Assembly (NCBI RefSeq): GCF_000527695.1 | Contig: NZ_ATSX01000001.1 | Coordinates: forward strand, 248,001-312,000 | From: Commensalibacter papalotli (ex Servin-Garciduenas et al. 2014) | Lineage (GTDB): Bacteria; Pseudomonadota; Alphaproteobacteria; Acetobacterales; Acetobacteraceae | DNA: 64,000 nt | Direction of reading: 5' to 3' | In this document: positions 48,629 through 57,440 of the stretch, one piece after another | How positions within the stretch are numbered: position 1 is the first letter of the stretch | Layout of the letters: each line of letters begins with the position of its first letter | Translations under genes and position numbers: made by a program | Notes under the pieces: model-generated | What the model saw: the letters and a program-made list of their open reading frames with translations, nothing else | Database searches by the model: none | What the model was told of the DNA's origin: nothing

Positions 48629-48748
48629 AATTTTGGTGCTGTCGCAAACTTAGAGTGTGTAGGATAATCTGTTATAAGTATGAATGGAATATTTATATTT
48701 AGGAACGGACGATGTTTTACGTTCTAAGTTTGCGACAGCAGCAAAATT
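48629..48748. mobile_element. 120-base inverted-repeat element with IS6-like ends (MITE or deletion relic)
   Basis: Arms of 26 bases at 48629-48654 and 48723-48748 pair at 25 of 26 positions around a 68-base centre with no coding potential. The inner part of each arm, GGTGCTGTCGCAAACTTAGA on the left, resembles the terminal inverted repeats of IS6/IS26 (GG-CTGT-GCAAA-TTAG positions agree). No transposase is present and I see no clear 8-base target duplication. Confidence 0.55.
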
Positions 48749-48938
48749 GAAATTGCTTGATGATGGATTAATCTAAAATTTACTTACAACTAGATTGATC
48801 CGCAAATACAGGTAAATTATAATTTTTATGTTCATAAGTAGCGATAGGATGGTTTCATATCCTTATTATGAATTTCATTTTTCTTACTAATAATTTTAAT
48901 TTTTTATTAAAAAATCGTTTGATACTTATTTGTTGTAT

Positions 48939-49220
48939 TCAATCATAATTGATAATAAAACTTACATATAACTTTTCTAACGAACAACATACATACTTAT
49001 TAGTCAAAATTACATCATGATCACCATGACCAAATAAAGTTTCATCATAATAAAAAAGAATATCCTTTTTATTGATATGATTATTTTTAAAATTAACGTT
49101 AATTTTATTCTCTACCCAAAATAATTTATGGCATATGATATGAATAGCTTTAAAGAGAAAATTAATATAGTTGTAATAATTTATGAATATTTTATAGTGA
49201 TAACCAAGTGAAGCTAACTT
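48939..49220 (-). pseudogene. Broken coding fragment, unknown protein
   Basis: About 94 codons stay open on the minus strand but contain no ATG or GTG, and TTG only near the end. The translation reads like real protein in the stretch DILFYYDETLFGHGDHDV then ILTNKYVC, a pattern similar to small bacterial PH-like domains, before stopping at 48939. The N-terminus is missing where the tandem repeat begins. A further protein-like tail (YEHKNYNLPVFADQSSCK, stop) lies downstream in another frame. Likely relic; identity uncertain. Confidence 0.4.
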
Positions 49221-49281
49221 TATATATTGGTTTTTATATAATATATTAATTATATATTGGTTTTTTATATAATATATTAAG
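49221..49281. repeat. 30-base tandem direct repeat, two copies
   Basis: Units at 49221-49250 and 49251-49281 start TATATATTGG and end ATATATTAA; the second has one extra T in its T run. They lie just before the comEC 5' end. Confidence 0.9.
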
Positions 49282-49375
49282 ATGAAGTTGATAAGTTATA
49301 GATAGGATTATTCAAACTTTTTTAAAAATTATTATCCAAGAAACAGAATTCTTAATCCTATGGATTCCTGTTGTT

Positions 49376-51406
49376 TTGGCATTTGGTTGTTTGATTTATT
49401 TTTTACTGCCTACAGAACCTAGCCTTTATTGGGGAGTGGCTGGTTTAGTCATCGGATTAGCTGGATGTGCGATTATTCGTTGCCGTTTTACAGCTTATCT
49501 TGGATGGTATCAAATGTGCTGTGCATTGTTTTTAGTGTCATCGGGTTTTTGTTTATCGTGGTGGCAAACGCATCGTCAAGAACCTTTTTATCATGTGCCT
49601 TTTCATGCAACGACAATTCAAGGAAAAATTAAAGCTGTTGAGTATTTAAACTCTGGAAAAAAGAGGGTTTCTATACAATATGTTCGCTTTTTAACACCGC
49701 CTGAATCTGATCAGCAAGAATGGCAGAGATTAGTTCTTTTTACACTTTCAAAAAATGATACGCAAATTTTAGAAAATGGTGATCTCATTCAAGCCAGAGT
49801 CATGTTGCACCGTCCATCTTCCCCGCAGCTTGTAGGAGGGTATGATTTACAATTTTATTCATGGTTTAAAAATATTGGGGCTTATGGTTACGCGCTTGAA
49901 CCAGTAAAAATAATCTCTTTTCAGCCAGCATATTCAATCCAGTATCTCAGAGAGAAGATCGCTGCGCATATTCGAAAATTAGAGCCTGGGTCAGCTGGTG
50001 TAATTTCGCAAATTTTGCTGACAGGCATAGGGGGTGAATTAACTCAACAAGAACGTCATGCATTTGCAGCTTCGGGACTGGCGCATTTGCTGGCGATTGC
50101 AGGATTGCATCTAGGTATTGTTATGTCGATTGTAACGTTCACTGTGAGGTGGTTGCTTTTGCGTAGTGAATATATTGCTTTATATTGGCCAGTGAAACGC
50201 ATAGCTATTATTATTGGTTGGAGTATCGGATGCTTTTATTTGGTTTTAACAGGATTACATTTACCCGCGATCCGCAGCTTGCTGATGGCCAGCATCGTGA
50301 TGTTGGCTTTGCTTTGTAATCGCCCTGCTTTTTCTAAACATAATTTAATGCTAGCAGCTTTATTTCTGCTGTTATTATCCCCAGCCTCGGTGTTGAATGT
50401 TTCTTTTCAAATGTCAATGGCAGCCGTAATGGCTTTGGTTTCTGGTTTTCAATTGATTTATCAATGGATTGGTAAAGGGCATGTTCAAGATTCTTACTTT
50501 TATCGTTTTATAAAAATATATCTTTTAGAGGCGGCTTGGGTCAGTATTTTAGCAGGAACCGCGGTTGTTCCAGTAATAATGTTTTATTTTCATGAATTAA
50601 ATCTTTATTTTGTTTTTGCTAATTTGATTGCTGTTCCTTTGATGGCTTTTTGGATTTTACCTATGGGGTTATTGGCTTTATGTACGATGCCTTTCGGTTT
50701 GGATGCTATTTTTATTAAATTGATGTGTTTTGGAATAGACGGAGTAATGTTTTTGGCTGAATGGGTGGCATGCTTGCCTTATGCCAGCATTGCAATTCCG
50801 GTATTTCCTGGTTGGGGATATTGTGTTTATTTCTTTGGATTATGTGTTTTATGTTTATGTATAACGCCTTTGCGTTGGAGCGGAGGTATTATGATGGTTG
50901 TAGGTATTTCTTCTATTTTTTTGGTGAACCCTCCAGATATTGTTACCGCTGCCAATGGGCGCATGATAGGCATTAAAAATAAACAGCAATTGCTAACGAT
51001 ATGTCAAGGAAACTGTGATAATTCTACGCTTGAAGAGTGGCGTAAAGTATTACATGTTAACTCTGTCAAGAATATTGCTCTAGATGACCATGATTACAAT
51101 TATAATTGTAATCAGGATTATTGTTTTTTTTATGTGCAAAAAATAATAGTGATGTTCAATGCTGTACAAAAGGAACAAAATGCCTGTCAGCCTGGTCTTT
51201 TGGAATTTTCTTTTTTATGGAATGGATCAGTATGTCAGTACGGTTTCGCAATTAATAAAAAATCAAATTGGATAAATGGTGCCCATAGTATTTGGTTAAC
51301 ACCCTTTAAGGTTCGCACTGATCTTCAAAATAGAGGAAAGCGTCCATGGGTTATGCAACCTATTCAAAGAGGTATTCCTAAATTACCGATGGCACAAACT
51401 GAATAA
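49376..51406 (+). CDS. comEC: ComEC/Rec2-family DNA-uptake channel protein
   Basis: Inner-membrane protein that passes single-stranded DNA into the cytoplasm during transformation. An N-terminal DUF4131 region is followed by the Competence domain with GLAHLLAIAGLHLGIV and many membrane segments. The C-terminal metallo-beta-lactamase-like part is very short, about 676 residues in all. The TTG start given here is the first conventional one, but the frame is open back to 49295 and residues encoded upstream (ETEFLILWIPVVLAFG) fit the family N-terminus, so the true start is unclear. The stop directly abuts that of nth. Confidence 0.85.
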   Translation: MAFGCLIYFLLPTEPSLYWGVAGLVIGLAGCAIIRCRFTAYLGWYQMCCALFLVSSGFCLSWWQTHRQEPFYHVPFHATTIQGKIKAVEYLNSGKKRVSIQYVRFLTPPESDQQEWQRLVLFTLSKNDTQILENGDLIQARVMLHRPSSPQLVGGYDLQFYSWFKNIGAYGYALEPVKIISFQPAYSIQYLREKIAAHIRKLEPGSAGVISQILLTGIGGELTQQERHAFAASGLAHLLAIAGLHLGIVMSIVTFTVRWLLLRSEYIALYWPVKRIAIIIGWSIGCFYLVLTGLHLPAIRSLLMASIVMLALLCNRPAFSKHNLMLAALFLLLLSPASVLNVSFQMSMAAVMALVSGFQLIYQWIGKGHVQDSYFYRFIKIYLLEAAWVSILAGTAVVPVIMFYFHELNLYFVFANLIAVPLMAFWILPMGLLALCTMPFGLDAIFIKLMCFGIDGVMFLAEWVACLPYASIAIPVFPGWGYCVYFFGLCVLCLCITPLRWSGGIMMVVGISSIFLVNPPDIVTAANGRMIGIKNKQQLLTICQGNCDNSTLEEWRKVLHVNSVKNIALDDHDYNYNCNQDYCFFYVQKIIVMFNAVQKEQNACQPGLLEFSFLWNGSVCQYGFAINKKSNWINGAHSIWLTPFKVRTDLQNRGKRPWVMQPIQRGIPKLPMAQTE

Positions 51407-52087
51407 TTAAGGAGTAAGAATTTTATCAGGATAATGACATATTTTCGGGGCAGGGCAGCGCCAACATTCTGGTTTCCTTGCTTTGCAAATATAACGCCCA
51501 TGTAAAATTAACCAGTGATGAGAATCTCTTAACAGATCTTTGGGAATGCGTCGGACGAGGGCCTTTTCAACCGCCAAGACATCTTTGCCAATGGCAAGGC
51601 CGGTGCGGTTCCCAAGTCTGAAAATATGCGTATCGACGGCCATAGTGCTTTGATTAAAAGCAATATTTAATACAACATTAGCTGTTTTTCGACCTACACC
51701 AGGCAAAGCCTCCAAGGCTTCTCGTTTGCCAGGAACCTCCCCTTTATAAAGCTCAATTAATTGTGCAGATAAGGCAACAACATTGCGGGATTTAGCACGC
51801 CATAAACCAATAGAGTTAATATATTGTGCCACACCGTCTTCGCCCAAAGCCACCATTGCTTGTGGTGTAGAGGCAATTTCAAAAAGTTTCTCAGTTGCTT
51901 TATTTACCGAAGCATCTGTTGCTTGAGCAGACAGAACAACGGCAACCAACAAAGTATATGGGGTGGTATAAATTAATTCACTTTGTGCATTAGGATTCTC
52001 TTTGGCTAGAAGTTCGATAAATTCACGAACCTCTGCCAAAGACATTGCAGTGACTTTTTTACCTGAAGCGACGCTTTTAGATGCCAT
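51407..52087 (-). CDS. nth: Endonuclease III
   Basis: Base-excision glycosylase/AP lyase for oxidised pyrimidines, 226 residues. The helix-hairpin-helix LPGVGRKTANVVL contains the catalytic Lys134, with Asp152 in VDTHIFRL. The 4Fe-4S cysteines are Cys201, 208, 211 and 217. It is the last gene of the his-cluster run and ends exactly where comEC ends, with no base between the convergent stops. Confidence 0.95.
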   Translation of the reverse strand: MASKSVASGKKVTAMSLAEVREFIELLAKENPNAQSELIYTTPYTLLVAVVLSAQATDASVNKATEKLFEIASTPQAMVALGEDGVAQYINSIGLWRAKSRNVVALSAQLIELYKGEVPGKREALEALPGVGRKTANVVLNIAFNQSTMAVDTHIFRLGNRTGLAIGKDVLAVEKALVRRIPKDLLRDSHHWLILHGRYICKARKPECWRCPAPKICHYPDKILTP

Positions 52088-52099
52088 AAATACGTAAGC

Positions 52100-52468
52100 T
52101 TAGCCCATAAAGCCCATGGGGCGACCACCCATGATATGCATATGAAAATGAGGAACTTCTTGTCCTGAATCCTTGCCTGTATTACTGATGACACGATAGC
52201 CTCCTTCTGAAAGGCCAAGCTCCTTGGCGACAAAAGCTACGGCTTTGGTAAAGGCGACTATTTCTTCGGGTGCCGCACGTTCGGCAAATTCTGCATAAGA
52301 AATATACGGATTTTTAGGTATGACTAAAGCATGAACAGGGGCTTGGGGTGCAATGTCGTGAAAAGCTAAAACAAAATCATTTTCATAAATGGCTTTACAA
52401 GGAATTTCTTTACGTAAAATTTTAGCAAAAACATTTTGCGGATCGTATTTGGTATGACTTGTGGGCAT
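52100..52468 (-). CDS. HIT-family nucleotide hydrolase
   Basis: 122-residue histidine-triad protein. The HxHxH signature is visible as HFHMHIMGG, preceded by FHDIAPQAPVHALVIPK. Members hydrolyse AMP-lysine or AMP-amides and are commonly encoded after hisE in alphaproteobacteria. GGAG precedes the ATG. Confidence 0.92.
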   Translation of the reverse strand: MPTSHTKYDPQNVFAKILRKEIPCKAIYENDFVLAFHDIAPQAPVHALVIPKNPYISYAEFAERAAPEEIVAFTKAVAFVAKELGLSEGGYRVISNTGKDSGQEVPHFHMHIMGGRPMGFMG

Positions 52469-52485
52469 TGTTTTCTCCTATATAT

Positions 52486-52830
52486 TTATGTCAAAGAATT
52501 ATGAGGGCGAGCAGCTTTTTCTGTAATGCCGCTGATGCCTTCTCTTCGATGTAATTCAGTCCATACATCATCGGGGGAAACCCCAGCACTGACCCACATG
52601 ACTAATAGATGATATAATACATCGGCACTTTCAGTGATCAATTCTTTTTGATTACCAGTTGCACATTCAATTAGGCACTCAATGGCTTCCTCGCCAAATT
52701 TTTCAGCAGTTTTTTTAGATCCTTTAGCCAGTAATTTGGCTGAATAACTTGTGTTTGGATCAGCATCTTTTCTGGATAGAATAACTTGATATAGTTGATT
52801 AAGAATATCTGCGTTGATTGGTGTATTCAT
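52486..52830 (-). CDS. hisE: Phosphoribosyl-ATP diphosphatase
   Basis: Second step of histidine synthesis, 114 residues. The MazG-like all-alpha pattern [12 protein letters not shown] and [13 protein letters not shown] carries the acidic metal ligands. Separate hisE (not fused to hisI) is usual for alphaproteobacteria. It follows hisF. Confidence 0.93.
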   Translation of the reverse strand: MNTPINADILNQLYQVILSRKDADPNTSYSAKLLAKGSKKTAEKFGEEAIECLIECATGNQKELITESADVLYHLLVMWVSAGVSPDDVWTELHRREGISGITEKAARPHNSLT

Positions 52831-52854
52831 GGATTTATTCTTGGTTCTTAATGA

Positions 52855-53616
52855 TTATTTTGATAAACGAACGGGGATATTATTTTTTGCCAAATCTTCC
52901 TTAACTTGAGCAATTGTGAACTGCCCAAAATGAAATACACTGGCGGCCAATAATCCTGTTGCTCCTGTTTTTGCGCCTTCGGTAAAATGATGTAATTCTC
53001 CAACCCCACCACTGGCAATGACAGGAATTTTAACAGTTGAACATACTGTTTTAAGCAGTTCTAGATCAAAACCTTTGCCTGTACCATCGCGATCCATGCT
53101 GGTTAATAATAACTCACCTGCACCACGTTCAGCCATTTGTTTACACCATTCAGTAGCATTAATTCCTGTTGGATTGCGTCCTCCGTGGGTATAAATCTCC
53201 CACGAACCTTTACCATCAGAACGTGCATCGACAGCAACTACAACGCATTGGCTGCCAAATTTAGTGGCTGCTTCATTGATTAGTTCTGGCGTTTTGATGG
53301 CCGCAGAGTTTATTGCACATTTATCTGCACCGGCTAATAACAAAGCACGCATATCCTCAACGCGGCGCACACCGCCACCAACGGTCAAAGGTAAAAAGAT
53401 TTTTTCGGCGGTACGTGTAACAACATCAAGGATGGTATCTCTGTTTTCGTGGCTGGCGGTAATGTCGAGGAAGGTTAGCTCATCCGCGCCTGCTTGGTCA
53501 TAAACCAAAGCTTGTTCAACAGGGTCCCCCGCATCACGCAAAGAGACAAAATTAACCCCTTTGACGACACGACCATCTTTGACATCAAGACAAGGGATTA
53601 CACGAGTTTTTAACAT
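52855..53616 (-). CDS. hisF: Imidazole glycerol phosphate synthase, cyclase subunit
   Basis: TIM-barrel partner of HisH, 253 residues. The catalytic Asp11 is in [14 protein letters not shown] and the second Asp in [11 protein letters not shown]. The phosphate-binding GGGVRR and ASGGVG motifs are present. It overlaps the hisA stop by 7 bases. Confidence 0.96.
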   Translation of the reverse strand: MLKTRVIPCLDVKDGRVVKGVNFVSLRDAGDPVEQALVYDQAGADELTFLDITASHENRDTILDVVTRTAEKIFLPLTVGGGVRRVEDMRALLLAGADKCAINSAAIKTPELINEAATKFGSQCVVVAVDARSDGKGSWEIYTHGGRNPTGINATEWCKQMAERGAGELLLTSMDRDGTGKGFDLELLKTVCSTVKIPVIASGGVGELHHFTEGAKTGATGLLAASVFHFGQFTIAQVKEDLAKNNIPVRLSK

Positions 53617-54371
53617 GTTTCCAAAACCTTTAATGCTTCGGCAATATTGATACGCCCATCATATAAAGCACGTCCTACAATGACGCCTTCTATGCCAGGC
53701 TCAGTATTAGCGATTTCGCGTAAAGCACGCAAATGTTCAAGATTACCCACACCACCACTGGCAATCACAGGAATGGATAAATGATGTGCTAATTCAGCTG
53801 TTTGCTCAAGGTCTAATCCAGATAACATCCCATCACGTTGAATTTCGGTAAAGATAATTGCCCCAGCACCGCTATCTTGCAGTTTTAATGCTAAATCCAA
53901 AGCTTTCATTTCAGAAGTTTCAGCCCAACCCTCAGTAGATACAAATCCAGATTTGGCATCAATTCCAATCACGATCTGATTTGGGAACGCTTTACAAGCA
54001 TCATAGACAAGTTGAGGGTTTTTAACAGCAACGCTACCTAAGATTACGCGGGTGACCCCTTGAGATAGCCAAAACTCAACAGATTGTAAGTCTCTGATCC
54101 CCCCACCTAGCTCAACAGGAACCTCTGAATTCGCAAGGATTGCTTGCACAGCTTTAATATTCACAGGTTTTTTTGCAAAAGCACCATCTAAATCAACAAC
54201 ATGTAACCATTTACATCCTTGTTTGTGCCATTCTCTAGCTTGGCTGCCTGGATCATCAGAATAGATCGTTGCTTGATCCATTTCCCCTTGGCGCAGGCGT
54301 ACACATTGCCCACCTTTTAAATCAATAGCGGGGTAGAGGGTTAATGGACGAGGAGCAGGAAGAGATGACAT
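53610..54371 (-). CDS. hisA: ProFAR isomerase
   Basis: 1-(5-phosphoribosyl)-5-[(5-phosphoribosylamino)methylideneamino]imidazole-4-carboxamide isomerase, 253 residues. It shows [16 protein letters not shown] with the catalytic Asp, [10 protein letters not shown], and [10 protein letters not shown]. It is a TIM barrel homologous to HisF and lies immediately upstream of it. Confidence 0.95.
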   Translation of the reverse strand: MSSLPAPRPLTLYPAIDLKGGQCVRLRQGEMDQATIYSDDPGSQAREWHKQGCKWLHVVDLDGAFAKKPVNIKAVQAILANSEVPVELGGGIRDLQSVEFWLSQGVTRVILGSVAVKNPQLVYDACKAFPNQIVIGIDAKSGFVSTEGWAETSEMKALDLALKLQDSGAGAIIFTEIQRDGMLSGLDLEQTAELAHHLSIPVIASGGVGNLEHLRALREIANTEPGIEGVIVGRALYDGRINIAEALKVLETC

Positions 54372-54388
54372 TAATAGTACTTTCTTGA

Positions 54389-54949
54389 TTAAGAAGAGGA
54401 AGTATTTAAAAAAGACTTATAGAGAAAAAGGCCTTTAACAATTTGGCCGTCTATTCTTTGATAATAAGGATGGGTTGCCCAATGTAAATATTCATTTTGC
54501 AAATAAAACTGTAGTAACTTTTTCTGTGTTTCATCAATAATAACATTGATGATAGGAAAGCCAAGTTGAGATACGATTTGTTCCATTTTAGCAAGCAATC
54601 GTTGTTCAATACCCATATTTAACGCATAAGGAGCAACTGTGAAAATATCTATTTTTACAGAGATATCACATGAATTTATTTGTTTAGGTGGGGTATTTAC
54701 TTCGCAAATACCTACAATATTACCATCGAGCCGTGCAACCAAGAGGGTCTTTTCAGGAACAAGTAAAACCCCTTTAAAATGATTTTCGATTAAATGTCGT
54801 GGAGGTGGTTTTGTCCATTTACAATGATACCCTTCAATAATAGAAGCCTCTAGTGTTTCACATAAAGAGTGAAGCTCTTCTTCATTATCAAGAGATATAA
54901 TCTGTTCGATTTGTATCTTGGGAAGTAAAGTTGAATTATGGTGATCCAT
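54389..54949 (-). CDS. GNAT-family acetyltransferase in the his cluster
   Basis: 186 residues from the ATG at 54949; an earlier TTG at 54997 would overlap hisH and lacks a ribosome site. The acetyl-CoA fold is recognisable from LLVARLDGNIVGICEV, then IDIFTVAPYALNMGIEQRLL (motif A region, degenerate) and the C-terminal ATHPYYQRIDGQIVKGLFLYKSL-like end. It sits between hisH and hisA without any recognised role in histidine synthesis. Confidence 0.7.
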   Translation of the reverse strand: MDHHNSTLLPKIQIEQIISLDNEEELHSLCETLEASIIEGYHCKWTKPPPRHLIENHFKGVLLVPEKTLLVARLDGNIVGICEVNTPPKQINSCDISVKIDIFTVAPYALNMGIEQRLLAKMEQIVSQLGFPIINVIIDETQKKLLQFYLQNEYLHWATHPYYQRIDGQIVKGLFLYKSFLNTSSS

Positions 54950-54984
54950 TGTAACACTTAATGTTGATGAAAGGGTAGGGTGAT

Positions 54985-55635
54985 TTATAGTTCCCAAGTT
55001 AAAAAATTAGCTAAGATTCGCAAGCCAACTTGTTGGCTTTTTTCAACGTGGAATTGTGTTCCTATTTTATTGCCTTTAGCAATAATAGCAGGAACGGGGC
55101 CTTCATAATCTGTTGTAGCGATAATGGTATTTTGTTCTGCTTTGGTCAAAGCATAAGAATGTACGAAATATGCATGGTCTCCAGGTTTAATTCCTTCTAA
55201 AATTGGATGGCTTCCAACTTTGAATTGTAATTCATTCCATCCCATTTGCGGTAATGGTAGATTACAAGGTGTCATCGGGGCAATTTCACCCTCTATCCAT
55301 CCTAAACCTTGAGTAATTTGATGCTCCAGTCCCCTTTGTGCCATTAACTGCATACCAACGCAAATTCCTAAAAACGGGATTTCTTGTTGTGTGCTTTGTT
55401 CAATAGCATTTAACAGATGAGGAATAGTTTGTAACCCATTCATACAATCAGCAAAAGCGCCTTGACCAGGAAGAATAATACGATCTGCCCCAAGGATTAT
55501 TGCAGGATCATTGCTGATTTCTACTTTGACTGCAAGATTGATTTGTTGTGCAGCATACAAAGCTGCACGTTGTGCAGAGGCAAGGTTACCTCCGTTATAA
55601 TCAATAACAATAATTTTTAAAGGAGATGTGATCAT
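54985..55635 (-). CDS. hisH: Imidazole glycerol phosphate synthase, glutaminase subunit
   Basis: Class I glutamine amidotransferase, 216 residues. The catalytic Cys92 is in GICVGMQLM, with His196 and Glu198 in TQFHVEKSQ. The oxyanion-region motif LPGQGAFADCM is conserved. It supplies ammonia to HisF, encoded three genes further on. Confidence 0.96.
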   Translation of the reverse strand: MITSPLKIIVIDYNGGNLASAQRAALYAAQQINLAVKVEISNDPAIILGADRIILPGQGAFADCMNGLQTIPHLLNAIEQSTQQEIPFLGICVGMQLMAQRGLEHQITQGLGWIEGEIAPMTPCNLPLPQMGWNELQFKVGSHPILEGIKPGDHAYFVHSYALTKAEQNTIIATTDYEGPVPAIIAKGNKIGTQFHVEKSQQVGLRILANFLTWEL

Positions 55636-55640
55636 AATAA

Positions 55641-55997
55641 TTATATCTTTTGGCTTAAATCTGGATATTGATCACATAATCTTAATAGAGCTGCTTCTTT
55701 GTTTCGTCCAGCAACGATGGTTTTAATTTTCCATCCCGATAAGGTTAGCTCGGCTCTTTGGAATTGATACGCAAAACAAGCAAGCAAGAAATGAATTAAT
55801 ATCAAAATGGCAATTGATGGGCTTAACCAAAAACGAATAGAAATACATAGGCTGAAAATAATTAATCCATGGATCCAGCTTTTTTGAATAAACAGGCCAA
55901 TCGCCCCCAAAACAAACACTAACCAAGAAAAGCCATTTGGTACTAATTTAACAGTTTTGGGATGTTGTGGGTTGGTATAAACGGTAAAAAATTTCAT
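55641..55997 (-). CDS. DUF2628 membrane protein
   Basis: 118 residues with two or three hydrophobic segments in the first 75 (LVFVLGAIGLFI, IAILILIHFLLACF) and a soluble C-terminus (TIVAGRNKEAALLRL). The pattern matches DUF2628. Such genes often sit inside his clusters of alphaproteobacteria, between hisB and hisH, but their role is unknown. It overlaps the hisB stop by 4 bases. Confidence 0.8.
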   Translation of the reverse strand: MKFFTVYTNPQHPKTVKLVPNGFSWLVFVLGAIGLFIQKSWIHGLIIFSLCISIRFWLSPSIAILILIHFLLACFAYQFQRAELTLSGWKIKTIVAGRNKEAALLRLCDQYPDLSQKI

Positions 55998-56605
55998 AAT
56001 ACACCTTTGGTTGATGGAATATTATTCAATGCACGCATGTCGAATTCACTGGCACTTCGTAAAGCGCGTGCTGTGGCCTTAAAGGTTGCTTCGGCAATAT
56101 GATGAGAGTTACGACCAGCATGTAAAATTGCATGTAAATTAATATGTGAGCTCATGACAAAGCCACGAAAGAACTCTTCAAAAAGCTCTGTATCCATTCG
56201 CCCAATTTTTTGTGTAGGAAATGGAATGTTCCATGCCAGATATGGGCGCCCAGAAATATCGATAATTACTTCGCTTAACGCTTCATCAAGAGGAACAGAG
56301 GCTTGTCCAAAGCGGCTAATACCCTTTTTATCGCCTATTGCTTGGCGAAATGCTTGACCCAATGCGATGCCAGTATCTTCGACACTATGATGGTCATCAA
56401 TATGAAGATCACCTTTGACAGTTAAATTTAAATCAAACAAGCTGTGTTTGGTTAAAGCAGTCAACATATGATCAAAAAACCCAATTCCTGTATTGATTTC
56501 AGAGCGACCCGAACCATCGATATTCAGGATTAATTGAATATCAGTTTCCGAAGTTCGTCTGTGTATAGAGCTCTGTCTAGGTTGGGTCATGAAATCGTAA
56601 TCCAT
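55994..56605 (-). CDS. hisB: Imidazoleglycerol-phosphate dehydratase
   Basis: 203-residue manganese enzyme. The two metal-binding repeats are DDHHSVEDTGIALGQA and SHHIAEATFKATARAL. It is monofunctional, without the phosphatase domain of E. coli HisB. The first ATG (56605) and a second at 56590 are both possible; the second has GGA about 10 bases upstream. First gene of the his-nth run. Confidence 0.94.
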   Translation of the reverse strand: MDYDFMTQPRQSSIHRRTSETDIQLILNIDGSGRSEINTGIGFFDHMLTALTKHSLFDLNLTVKGDLHIDDHHSVEDTGIALGQAFRQAIGDKKGISRFGQASVPLDEALSEVIIDISGRPYLAWNIPFPTQKIGRMDTELFEEFFRGFVMSSHINLHAILHAGRNSHHIAEATFKATARALRSASEFDMRALNNIPSTKGVL

Positions 56606-56803
56606 AGATGATCATTGAGGTGGTGTATCGGTTCGAAATATAAGCCACAGAAAAAGAAAAGACAATCTTATAGAAATATAATAATATAAGAAAAACCGTT
56701 TTTTACCAGTTTTATAGCTATTTTAAATTTTTATCCAACAATATGGATGGTTAACTTATAAAATTATTCTATATATTCTGTATTCAGCCTAGTGGATTAG
56801 CAA

Positions 56804-57391
56804 ATGACAAATATTGATTTCTTACTTTCTCGTTTTTCAAGCGTTGCGTTAAGAGACCCAGTACCAGATGATCAGCAATTGCATCAAATATTATCTGCTG
56901 CGATGTGTGCCCCTGATCATGGTCGTTTGCGTCCTTGGCGTTTTGTAGTTATTCCCAAAAATAAACGTGCGGAATGGTTGAAATCTGTCGAACAATCTAT
57001 GACAGAACAAGGTTATGATTATCCAGAATCTTATATTAAAAAAGTCCAACATAATTTTTCTTGCGCACCTATGGTCATTGCCTTGGGTATGCGTAAAATT
57101 ACCGAAAAGACCAGTGTTTCAATAGATGAACAATTGATGGCAAGTTCTGCTGCGGTGATGAATGTTTTAAATGCAGTGCATGCGTTAGGTTTTGCAGCAA
57201 AGTGGATTACAGGGCCTATTGATAATAAAGGCGTGGTTCAACATATAGGATTTTCAGAACCATATAGAATGCTTGGTTTTTTATTTGTAGGAACACTTTG
57301 TGACGCCGAACAAACACCTCCTCGTTTGAATGTTGATGACTATGTAGTGGTATGGGATGGAAAGCCAGCACAGTTTAAAGTTGATCAATAA
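56804..57391 (+). CDS. Nitroreductase-family protein (YdjA-like)
   Basis: 195-residue FMN-dependent oxidoreductase. The N-terminal RFSSVALRDPVPDDQQL, APDHGRLRPWRFVVI and the later GFAAKWITGP with YRMLGFLFVGT match the small YdjA subfamily. Substrate unknown. It is 49 bases before the UbiM-like gene on the same strand, so the two flavoproteins may be co-transcribed. Confidence 0.82.
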   Translation: MTNIDFLLSRFSSVALRDPVPDDQQLHQILSAAMCAPDHGRLRPWRFVVIPKNKRAEWLKSVEQSMTEQGYDYPESYIKKVQHNFSCAPMVIALGMRKITEKTSVSIDEQLMASSAAVMNVLNAVHALGFAAKWITGPIDNKGVVQHIGFSEPYRMLGFLFVGTLCDAEQTPPRLNVDDYVVVWDGKPAQFKVDQ

Positions 57392-57440
57392 CCCGTTTAA
57401 ATTTACCTAAAATAGAATTCATAGTAATGGAGAATATAAA

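Larger units (their letters stand above)
48561..49375. other. Gene-poor region between ivy and comEC
   Basis: About 800 AT-rich bases. In order it holds the ivy promoter, an IS6-like inverted-repeat element, a broken coding fragment on the minus strand, a 30-base tandem repeat and the probable true 5' end of comEC. It looks like a decayed or recombined interval. Confidence 0.7.

Noticed and set aside
48627-48750. Possible 8-base target duplication flanking the IS6-like element
   Set aside because: The flanking octamers are inverted rather than direct repeats, so there is no target duplication in the form IS6 makes.
56620-56650. GGTTCGA near a purine-rich stretch, resembling a tRNA T-loop
   Set aside because: No acceptor stem, D-arm or anticodon arm can be drawn around it.
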